Positions 40,601-52,600 of a stretch of DNA of 64,000 nt are shown one piece after another. The stretch comes from Ooceraea biroi (Eukaryota; Arthropoda; Insecta; Hymenoptera; Formicidae), in NCBI RefSeq assembly GCF_003672135.1, contig NC_039514.1, positions 10,777,787 to 10,841,786 on the forward strand, given 5' to 3'. A program made the translations under genes and the position numbers. The stretch's first letter is position 1, and every line of letters begins with the position of its first letter. Below the pieces are notes generated by a model, which worked only from the letters and a program-made list of their open reading frames with translations, did not search any database and was not told the origin of the DNA.

Positions 40601-43600
40601 ATATGATGCCATATATCTATAACATTGTAACAAAACCAAGCAGTTAAAGATAACATAAAATGTTCAAGCTATTATTTATATCTTTATATTGCTTGCTTTC
40701 GGTTTTAATATTCTTTTTAAATTTTGCCCTTCAATCTTGTTTGACTTATCAATTTGCAGAAGTTGACATTATTAGGTAGGACAAATTTTAAACAGCATTC
40801 ATGGATAAGAAATCATAGTCGTTTTAAAATAATAAATGTAACGTAGAGTTGCAACAATTATATATAGCGTAAACAAGTATATACGGGGTGTTTCAAAAAT
40901 AGGTGGACGAACTTTAAGAGTATATTCTACTCACTGTAAGGATGAAAACAAATCATGTAAACATTAGTCCGAAAATGCTTTCTTTCCAAATTATAAGCAC
41001 TTTTTATTTACAACAAATTTTGGTAAAAGAACATTTCATTAAAGAAATTGTTGGAAATAATGTCCTTCCGCATCAATGCAAGTCTCTCAATCGACGTCTC
41101 ATAAATTATCGAAGACGTTCAAAAGTTCCTGCAGTATTTCGTATTTTGTCACGCGAAGCGATAATATGATTTCGTACCTGCAGTCCTGTTGCTCCACAGT
41201 AGCAACAGGAGTATATAAACGAGAGTCTTAAAATATCCTTAAGAAGTTTTGAACGCTTTTGACAATCCATGAGACATCGATATTAGGCTTGCATTGATGC
41301 GGAAGGAAATTATTTCCAGCAATTTCTTTAATGAAATGTTCTTTTACCAAAGTTTGTTGTAAATAAAGAGTGTTTATGACTTGAAAAGGAAGCATCTCCG
41401 GATCCATGTTTATATGACATCCTTACAGAGATTAGAATAAAGCTCTTAAAGTTTGTTTTTTCCACCTTTTTCTGAAACACCCTGTATAGTATATGTTATC
41501 GCCGGCGAAATTATTATTCTTACTTGTTGGTATAGTATACCGTAACATTGAGGGCTCTCTGGGATACTATAATCTATTGGACCACTCCCTTTCTCTTTGA
41601 ACGTACCGAACATGCGGTCCCATAATATAAATATACCTCCATAATTCTTGTCCAGGTAGGCCCTGTTGAAGCCTGTAAATATATGTACATATACATATAT
41701 ACATATGTATGTAGACATGTAATATATTTGCAAGTTGCAAGATAACTAGGTGTTTCACTTACTGTGATGAATACGTTGATAATTAGGCGTATTAAAAATT
41801 CCCTCGAAAGATCCAACTTTCTTTATTACTTCTGTATGTATGAACAACTGATATAAATAAATAAATTCACGGGTTTTTATAATGTAGTACGGATGTATAA
41901 AGATGGCAAGAGGAGAGTAAAATATCTGTAAAGAAAGTTTCGATTAAATCATGAACAGTGTATTACGTACTATGTAAAAGTCTAACATGCAAACGTTTTG
42001 TAAACCACAGAAAGTACTACCACTACTTTATATCACATAATTAAGATATTTTGCTCTAAAAATTTTCACTTTTTGTGTTCACATATTATATTAGGTTGGC
42101 AAATAAGTTCGTTCGGTTTTTGCTTCGGTGCAACTTCTTTCCAATTCACTCTTGTTTTTCTCGACACTATCGCGCAACTTCAGAGTGCATTTGAAAGTAC
42201 ATGTTTCACATAACCTTTCTGTAAATTTTGGTTTGATTAACATCAATATTGTGTGTGCTGCGTAGTTGTAAAAATGGAAGTAAATAACGTGCATTATCGT
42301 CATATTTTGTTCTATTATTTCAAGAAGAGCAAACGAGCTGCAAAGGCTCATAAAAAGATATGCCGTGTTTATGGAGATGATGCCTTAACAGAACGCGTAT
42401 GTCAAAAGTGGTTCGTCAAATTCCGTTCTGGAGATTTTGACGTCAATGATGCGCCTCGCTCCGGTCGCCCGATCGAGATTGATTCAAGTAATGTCAAAGC
42501 TATCATCGATAAAAATCCATCCCAATCGGTGCGAGAGATTGCTACAGCACTTAATATATCTCATACAAGCGTAGAAAACAATTTGCGCCAACTGGAATAC
42601 GTTTCTCGGCTCAATGTGTGGATGCCGCATGAATTAACCGAGGCCAACTTGGCCACTCGCATATCCATCTGCGATTTGCTGCGGAAACGTCAAGAAAACG
42701 ATCCATTTTTGAAGCGGTTAGTGACAGGAGATGAAAAATGGGTCGTCTATGAGAATGTAACGCGGAAAAGATCATGGGAACACAGCAGCGAGCCACCACA
42801 AACAACCTCGAAGGCAGGATTGCATCCGAAGAAGATCATGCTCTCCGTATGGTGGGATTTCAAAGGTGTCATTTACTACGAGCTGTTACCGTCAAGCAAA
42901 ACGATTGATTCAACCACATACTGCTCGCAGTTAACAAAATTGGACCAAGCACTCCGCAAAAAACGTCCAGAATTGATAAATCGAAAAGGTGTTGTCTTCC
43001 ACCACAATAACGCCAGACCTCACACATCATTGACAACTCGGAACAAATTACTCAGTCTTGGCTGGGATGTTTTGCCTCATCCTGCGTATTCACCGGACCT
43101 GGCCCCTTCCGATTATCATTTATTCCGGTCGTTGCAGAACTCTTTGAACGGAAAAATCTTCAAGGATGAAGAGAACGTCAAAAGACACCTGGATTGGTTT
43201 TTCGCCGATAAGCCTCAGATGTTTTACGAACGCGGCATAATGAAGTTGGTGGAAAGATGGCAAGAAGTCATCAATAAAAATGGTCAATATATAATTGATT
43301 AAAATTGATTTCGTGTATCAAAAAAATTGTATTTTATTCCACCTTAAAAAACCGAACCAACTTATTTGCCAACCCAATATTTAACAAGAAAGTTATCATT
43401 TTGGTGATTACGATTACTGATATTTTGTTACATCATTAACACTTAGTCTCAACTTTTGAGAGATTAATATTTACAAAATCGTAGAAAAGTTCCATAACAG
43501 ATTGCCGCACACCGACCGAAAGATCGAACACCTCACTACTATAATGCACTTCATGAAAGCACCATAACACTTGAACTTCTGCAAGTGAATACAATTACGT

Positions 43601-46600
43601 TTTAAACAGCGGAGAAAGGAAAGGGAGTTGAGCAGCGTAATCTAAATATTTAGATAAAAATTTAACCGTGTTTAAAACGATGGATCCAATAGTAACAGAA
43701 ATCCGTGGCAATAACGCCGATAAATCATCCTAACCATATAGATCCTTCCCATCCGAACAAATAATTGCTTACAATTATATTTCCGGTTCTCTCGTAAATA
43801 AATAAATATACAGATTCTTGCAATTTACATCCAAACAGAAATCTGCAGAAATTAATAATGGGTTTTGCAAACAACTTTCTTTGCATTTTAAAATATTTAG
43901 ATGTTTTCATATATTTCATACTTGATTTCATATGTATAAATTTCTTACTTGATACTCTCATAATATACACCATGGTTCAACGACACTACAGTCTCCTTCA
44001 TATTACTCTTTTCTCTTTTCCAAGCCAAGAAGATCTGTTCTAGAATCACTAGACAGTAAAAGAAAACCATGACCTGTAAATATAAACAATTTTTAGAGGT
44101 CATAGTGTCACTTCAAATTGACATTCAATATTTCGCTAAATTTGATTTTAGGTCCAAGGAAAGTGAAAAGAACTAGTCGGAAAATAATCTGTTTGATCTA
44201 TTACCAAATTATACCACATTGTGGTGTGTGTATTAATTAATTAATGGATGGTGATATTTATTATGATTAAATTTAAATATATAAATTTAAAAAATTTTGT
44301 TGACGCGCGTACGCGTGTGTGATAACTACGCACGTGCACAAGAAATTTATGTTAATTATTTTTTAATGTAAGTTTTACTGCACTAACACATGATTACTAA
44401 ATCAAATCGATTATGTGATTTTAATGTTTTTACATTCACAAATTTACCTTTTCATAATTGCCAACTGGTAGCAGCAAGTAGATTGCGTAGATTATCTCCC
44501 AACAAAGTAAAAGAAGATATATAAATTGTAGTTGAAGAACTATGAAAACATGATATAACCCAAAACAGAAAATGAATAGTAATAACACTAGCCAATTTGT
44601 ATTACAAAAGATTGTCATTTCAGATGAATCATCTTCAACTTTACGTAGTTTCCATATCCCCCCTATATATTTTCCCATCCACGTTATCATTGTCGGAGTT
44701 CCGTCCACACTGTCGACAGTTAAGACTATAAACGCGTCCTACGTACGTTGCTTATATAACTTCACGATATTTAAAAAAAAAGTTCTGTTTGTGTAGAGTC
44801 ATGTGTCTATGGAACATCGATGTGCGCAAATACGCGGATTTGAAATCTCGTATCAACGTATCATTAAAGGTGATCGATATTTATCGAGTATTTATAATAT
44901 TATATTATCACCGAATATAGTTTAGCAATGTAAAAGATATGATATAATAATAACATGATATTCTTACTTGTGATAGGTTGATAGGTTTTACATTGAAATA
45001 TTTAAGGCTAAGATGCAAATCATATTTTTATGCACATAATATTGTTTTGTACATCTTTTCTTCTAAAATGTAGAGAACATTCGATCACATATTATGAACA
45101 CTTCTCCATAAGTTTTATCCAAGTTGTAGCTGTTGGTATCTGTAAATATATATGTATGGCTATGCATATCCACAAGTTGTAAAAATATATTTGATATATT
45201 AGATTATATTAAATGTTTAATGTACCGTGATGAACGCGATGGCTTCTAGAAGTGTTGAAGATCCATTCGAGTGAGGTCACTCTATTATCACTAATATTAG
45301 ATATTATTATAATATCTAATATTTTAATATAATACATAATATAAGATACTTCTTACATGTGTATATTGTGCAATATTATAATATAATACTTAATTTAACT
45401 TAATTATAGCACGCTACACTCACACAACCCTTCACACGTACGTCATCTAACCAAGTCCCTCAATATTTATAATATTAAAAAGGAAGCAAGGGTTACGAAT
45501 ATCATGAGTATGTCTTATTGTAAAATTTTTATGACCGCATAGATGCATTAACATAAATTAATATAAATATATGCAATTAAAATGGTTTTGTTTAACGAAA
45601 TGAATGATAAAATGCATCTGTTTCTACATTTCGCTTGTATATGCATTATTTATAAATCGGCACATCCTTTAGAATCAGGAATACCAGATGAAAGTTAAAA
45701 TTATTATCCAAGAATAAAACATGAAAAAATGCCACACAACTGTGTAAATTTTATTGATCCATAAAATATTTTGGGAATAGCAGTACTGTACTATAAACCA
45801 GTGACAAACTTCTATCAATGCAACTTTTACATGATTGACGCCATCGAAAAGCAAACCGCAACTAAACAAAGTAGCTAAGATATTTAGAATTGCAATTATT
45901 ATTCTCGAAATGTCTCTTTTCTGAAAACAGATACAAAGAAAACAGATAAAAGGACAGTGAGAAAGCATGAATCATATAATTTCGAAAATATTAATTTCTG
46001 TTGCGTTTATTGTAACACATCGATTTGAGTAAATATTGTTTTCTTCAACACTTTGAAAAGTTTGCTTTTACTGAATACAGTTTATTATTTAAATAATATT
46101 CCCCTATTTATGTATCAGATTTTTTTTTTCAAATATTCGATACAGTTATTCATGATTGGATAAGTAAGATTGTCGTCCATGAATGATGTATCTTCAAAGA
46201 AAATTTTCACGTCATCTAGGCGTGAGTGATGTGCAATCGAAGTATTACATAAACGCTTATTGAGGACATAAGACTTTTATTAGTTCAGAAAGTGACTAGA
46301 AAATGAATCTCATCACAAACTTACCATTATCAAGTACAGTTCACAGTGCTCCATAACTAACGTAAGACCAATAACGTAGCTGAAAAGCATATTCCCTATG
46401 ATGGAATTATTCTTGTGTTTAGTTCTATACTTTTTCTGCAAGATAAGAAAAAAGTTGCATGTTTACAATAGAATTTAAAATACTCTCAATCTGAACTTTC
46501 ATATTTTGCTGATAATAGAAATGTTCTATTATCATTACTTGTAACTGATACGTGTAATATAATCATGTTTTATTTTATAATACATCTGAGCATCTTTTAT

Positions 46601-49600
46601 TATTTTACCTGATTGATAGTCCATAAATGAATACTCCTTAACGCTGAATATCGTCGAATGCTTCGACGTCGATTGTTAGCAGATTTCATACTTTTGCTTT
46701 TTTCAATCAGTTTTAATAGACAAAACACCTGTGACGTCGCAAAAAATAAAGAGTTATAAATACTGCAATTTTCAAGTCTATATATTTATATTATCTTCAG
46801 TTTTAATATCCTCTAGAATTTTTTAAAATGGTATTATTCATTAATCTGCAGAAATTAACATAATTTGTGCGCAAATTATAAATTTCGTTTTAATTTGTCA
46901 CAGATAAAAAATTCATTTTTTATAGTAGTATGTGTCAAACGCAACAAGTACATCTTATTATATAATATATTATATGTATAATTTACATACTAATAAATAA
47001 TAAAATGTTGCCATTGATAATTTTTATCTGTTGATAGTATATATTGAAATAGGTAAGCCTAATGTTCAGGCCATAAAAAATTTTTACATTTGGTCTTTCA
47101 TTTTCGAACGTACCGAATAGTCGATCCCAAATTATCAATATTCCTCCGTAATTCTTATTTTGGCAGAACTTATTGCAACCTATAAACACATACGTATAAC
47201 TCTCTCTGGTGTTAGGCAATTTACCATAATGAATGCGATGATATTTGGGCATATTGAAAATCTGTTGGAACAACTTAAAACCATCGACAAGTTCTGTATA
47301 CAACAATAGTTGATAGAGTGTAATTACATGAAGATGGCATATAATACATGTTGGATGAAACAACATAGCGACAGGAATATAAAATACCTATAAAGAAAAT
47401 TTTAGTTCAAATAGTATACTGTAAAATTATAGTAACAAATCTTTTACATTACAGATATTATAAATAAACAATTTTAATAAAAATTTCTAATCAAGATGAT
47501 ACAAAACTTTCTTTTATTCTTTATTTATTCTAACAATAAGTAGAACTTTTGACTATTATTCTGGCAATTAACGTCTACCATTAATATCTCTTTACATAAT
47601 AAAGATTTGGATTCAAACTTTCACAGAAAAGACATTTACAAAATTGTAAAAGTTCCATAATGGATCGCTGCATTACAGTCGCACAGTTGTATTGTTCGCT
47701 ATAGTGGTGTACTTGATGAAAAGCCCACAGATAATCTATTTCTAAAAGTATATAATTAATATTTTAGTTGGTGAAAAGGAGGTAGAAAGATATACCAGCA
47801 TGACGCGAATGGTTAGATAAAAATTTTACTATGGCTTAAACGATGGCTCCAATAATAACTGAAATCCACGAGAAGTAAGCAGAGTAACCATATCCCGAAG
47901 TTTCCTTCAAAACTGTATGGCAGTATACGAGTATAGGAAGGTATATAAATGTAGTTTACTATTGTCTGTGATAATCCTGCAACATGCCATAGTGATAATT
48001 TTTCATATTTGTCAAATTATATAAAGCTTTTTATCGTATCTATATCTGTAATTATATTTTAGCACTTTCCTCATAAGATTATTGTATAATGATATTATTT
48101 CTATTTATTTCCTCTTTTGTTTCTGCGTGTGTTTGAATAAGTCTTATACAGCTGCTGCAGTACAGTAATATAGTAGTAGTAACTACTCTCTACATGTCTA
48201 TATTGTGTGAGTCAAAAAGTTCAGTTTGATTTTTGCGTCAAATTTTTACTTTATTGCATTCAATAAAAACAAATTCTTCATCAAGCAAGTACCTAATCAG
48301 CTTTGTCTATGATCGTAGATTACTAATGATTACTAATGATTTGGTTGATGAATACTTTGTTTCTCTTGAATGCAATAAGATAGAATTTGACATAAAAGTT
48401 GAACCGAAGGTTTTGATTGACTCAATATAATTATAATTGCTTACTCAATATAATTGCTCACCTGAAACCCTCGGACAGTATAGCATGACAGAGAGATGTT
48501 ATATTCTCCTTAAAATCGTTTACTCTATTGGTGAAAAATATCACCTGGTTGGTCATCATTATACAGTAAAAGTAAAACAATACCTGTAAAAATAAATAGT
48601 TATTCGTAGATAAACAGTTGTGTCGTGTTTGTATACACATATATTTTAAGTCGCGATTACTGGTATTATTTCACTAAATTAGGTTCCGAATATCAAAAGA
48701 GTAACGATTTGTAATACGTGCTAATTAATAACAATTTCTTTCTGTTGTACATAATAATTAATAAGCTGCAGAATTTAGGTTAGTAGATTCTGTGAACTAT
48801 AATTTTCCGGACACTTTTAATAAATAATAACTATGTTAATAGCCTATTTTGTTGTAAATGATATTAATAAATATTATTACTTCTTCATAAGACCGTGGTA
48901 GTAATTTAATGACTATGCGACAACTTTTGAAGTAGAAGTTTTCGTCGTCGAGCAAATACTCTTCGTTGAGATTCATGGTGATAACTCTAATAATGAACTT
49001 ATTACGTATTACGTATAATATAATTTTAGATAAATCACAGATCGACGGAAATGTAAATTTTCAGACGCGTTCCACACACTCTCGGATGGATACCATACAC
49101 TGTTTAGTCGCGTTCCAGATACTCATATTGCTTGTCATCGACTCGAGACTTCTATATAAAAACTTGTATACATCATCAGGAGGGACATACATACGTAGAG
49201 GACGTGATATAAATGTGCACAAAAATTCAGGAATTTAGAATTTAAAATTATATGTTATTATATATCCAAACTCAAAAATTTGAATTAAAACATCAATTAA
49301 AATTCCATTATTATTTAATTTAGTGCATGTCGATGTAAGAGTTACAAAAATGCAATATAAAAATATAGAAGATAAACATAAATTGTAAAATAAAGAGAAA
49401 TAACATATTTTTTTACGATTTTGCTATAGCTTATTTGACGGGACTGCATAGAGAAATTTTATATAAGAACCAATTTTTAATTACACTATGCCTTAGGAAT
49501 TAAGCTACAAATCATACCAGTTATTTATTATAGCTTGGTTATCCATTTAAACAAATTTTTGGTATCTCTATTACAAATATTTTTTCTGTGTACTTGACGC

Positions 49601-52600
49601 TTTTTTTAAAAGTAAGTTTTAATTATATTTATTAAATATTGCGCGAAACACACGTAGTTATTTATTTGTGTTCAATGGCGCGCACTAACATCGAACATGT
49701 GTTAATCTTTCAAATGGTGTTGTTTCCTTTATTTGCATATTCATCGATTTATGACATCCATATCACATATTCATATCACGGGAAATGCATTAACACGCAC
49801 TTTTATTTTCGCCGCGTAATAACCTATCGTACGATTTCCTCGTTGTTTGTCATAGAGTTTGCATAAAACTTTTCTATTTCCATTGAAATTCCCTTTCAGC
49901 CGCGTTATCAAGCCATCGCGACGCAATAACGCGCTCGTAGCGAAGGCGCGATGCAGAAAAACCGGTCGATTGCTTGTCAGTTTTAACGCGACTGGCCGCG
50001 ATAACCGTCACGTCGATTTCCGTTTGCGCCCTGTGCTCGCACAACTCTCGGATTCGCCGGTTTAGACATTGTGAAAAACGCGCGCATAATCATATAGAAA
50101 ATTGAGTCGCTCTGTCGATCACGGAGAAGGTAACTGAATTTCTTTTACGAGAAACTTTTATGAAATTGCAATTTCTGGTTCTGAAATTTGGAATTCGGAA
50201 GTTGTTTTATTTCATTCTCCATGGAATCACAAAAATTTAGCTTTATGATCTTTTTTAATCTATAATAATGTATTTAGATTGAGTGGAAAATCTCTCTTCC
50301 TTCCTCCCGTGCAGATTATTTTAGAAAAATTTTAAACTTTTTAATCCACAGACTATAACGATTATAGTGGGTGTTAGTACCTTTAGACCATTTCACAGAT
50401 GACGATCATAATCAATGTTAGGAAAGGGTTAAATAACAAAATAAGAGTTAAATAAATCACTTGAAGACACTTGACATACATTCAGTAATCGTACGTACGA
50501 TACTTCAGAACCGATAGATGAATAGAGCATACAAAATACCGGTGAAAGGGGTTGTCGCAATAATGCTGTCATTGCGTCGATTTGTACCTATGTCGCGTGC
50601 CTCTTGTCAATTGATTTTGCCGACGATCTATCGTTTTTCAAGATACTAGTTCGCGCAATGAATCTTCGAAATCGGCGCATTTTGCAATTTACGTTTCCTG
50701 ATGCCGCACAAGCTGTGCACCACAAGCACGTTGCTGCAATTTATGTCGGCACATCGATGCTTTTTGCACCCTTGAATCACGCGACCGCCCCGCACCGCTC
50801 CGAACCGTGTCCGCTGCCTGACACATTTAAGTCACGTACCCCCGACGCTAAGCGGAGTCTAGCTAGCTCGATTGCAATCCGGTCCTGGTTAACTGAATCG
50901 CGACTGAAGTTTCGGTTACCGTGCAGTCGAGCCGGCCGGTCGGATAAGTCAATAGAACGGTTTGTGGAGGAAAGGAAACCTCAATTGTAACCAGAGACAA
51001 TTGTAACATTGGCGATAATTGGGAGTTTCCGTGGTTGTGCATTGTCGAGGGGACACAGTACAGTGTAATAATCGCGCAACAAATATCGCTACCTCTTCTA
51101 TGAGGTGTTGCGAGACTGACAGCCTTTTCCAGATTTTGACTGAAATTATTGCAATCGATCGAGAGACCTTGTTATTAGCATAACAAAGGTCTGCCTTGAT
51201 GTATACGAGAATGTATTAATATCAAGTAAAATCTTAGTCGCAATATTAATAGATTATTCATTCAAAAACGTAACTTTGCGTAACTTTAGGCTCGCTTTCC
51301 CTATATAACCCTCCATTTTTTATCCTTTACGAATACCTCCTTCCCTCAATCATTCCATTTCGTGGGAATCGATTTTACCGGGTTGATTATAATCTACGAT
51401 AAATAGCGTCGCGGTTTCAGCGACATGGGACTCATAAAATTATTGATCGTGTTGCCGCGCCGTTTAACCCGCGCGTAACTTCGCCCAGGGTGCCGTCGTG
51501 GAAGGACGAGGCGCGATTTTGCGAGACAGCCGCGACGGAGGACCGCGTTACCCGCGTCGTGCCTTCCGCGAGCGCGACGCGCTCCGTGTACCCTTCGCGA
51601 TCATGCGCTTACACCCCGTCTACGTGGATGTTGTCTCGTACCGTCGCGTCGTACAGACGACGTAAAACTCACACCAACGCACATCGATCTGCCGGATGGT
51701 TGGCTGGTTGGCGCGCACGCACGCGAATACTGCAGGGGTGGCAGTGTATGCGTGGTCAAGCCAGCGCGGAGGCGCGCGCGAGCGCACACGCGAGAATTCA
51801 GTTCCGCCCGCCGCTACTCTGCTCCTGAGGACCGCGAAACGCAGGCGCGCATTGAACGGATATCGCATCGCAGGATCCAAGGGGTGCCGTTCCCTACCAC
51901 TCTCCCGTCATTCGTCGTCCTCCTCCCCTTGCTTCTCTTTCTGTATCTCGTGAGTTTCTCTCTCTCCCTCTCCCTCTGATTTCATCGTTCTCTCGTTCAT
52001 TCTCCTCTTCCTCCCTCGTTTTACATTCGTCTGTCTCTTTTCGCCGCTTTTGCCCTGAAATCATACTTTCCCCTCACCCTCCTGACCTCGCCGGCGGCTG
52101 TTACCAAACGTGCGTACGCCTGCGTACGCCGTCGTTACTACTTACTACTACGCTTTACTACATTGACGTTCGCGTACTACGACCAGTGGAGTATCGACGA
52201 CCTTTCACCCCAACTCGCAACCTCCCGCGAGCAACCGCGAGATTTCTTCCGGAAGATTTTCGGCGGTGACGCGTACTCCACGACGATGCGATTTATGCGC
52301 ACTATTTCCCATTCGCTTCCTCGCCCCTGGGTCACCATCCGCCTTGCACACCGAATCTCGACAGTGAGAGTTATTATCTATTATTTATTAGCTTCCCCCT
52401 TCCCGATTTGTTCCTGTCTGCTGATAATCTTGCTAATTAACCAATTCTTCTTGTTTGATTAAAAATAATAAATTCGCCGCGATTTTTGAACTCAATGATA
52501 AGCTTAATTTATTTTATATTTAATTATATTTCATTGGAGTAGAAATAAAGATATGGTATAACTGGTCAAATTTGCAAATTAGAAGCGTTTTGCAAATCAA

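Larger units (their letters stand above)
39500..44540 (-). pseudogene. Alkylglycerol-monooxygenase-like pseudogene, copy A (nine exons)
   Basis: Belongs to the AGMO/TMEM195 branch of the fatty-acid hydroxylase superfamily: ER multi-pass di-iron enzymes that cleave ether lipids using tetrahydrobiopterin. Exons on minus: about 44540-44448, 44073-43949, 43842-43667, 43578-43475, 41925-41763, 41672-41524, 40616-40470, 40297-40175, 39808-39500. Landmarks are DFCYYWIHRFKH (box 1), WCFHEVHYSSE (box 2), IFYSPLA, YQLFIHTEVI, QRIHH (box 3), YLDKNYGGIFILWDRMFGTF and FYGPRW...PRLG. Lesions: TGA at 43727-43725 where WLG[W]FIG is expected; the acceptor before 40297 reads ACAA instead of ACAG; box 2 HxxHH has become HEVHY and box 3 has lost its first His; exon 1 appears shifted. 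The 1.5-kb intron 4 contains a mariner and intron 6 a foldback element. Catalysis by this copy is very unlikely. Confidence 0.8.

Noticed and set aside
40942..41169. 75-aa frame on +
   Set aside because: It is one arm of the 601-bp foldback element read through; the reverse complement of the same sequence occurs on the other arm.
50604..50990. 128-aa frame on +
   Set aside because: Begins at a non-ATG codon, has no homology that I recognise, and has no exon-like borders in phase with RhoGAP100F.
51490..51828. 112-aa frame in a CpG-rich patch, and the patch as a promoter
   Set aside because: Arg/Ala/Ser-rich, typical of a chance frame in CpG-rich DNA. The patch resembles a promoter, but no downstream exon in the region fits it.
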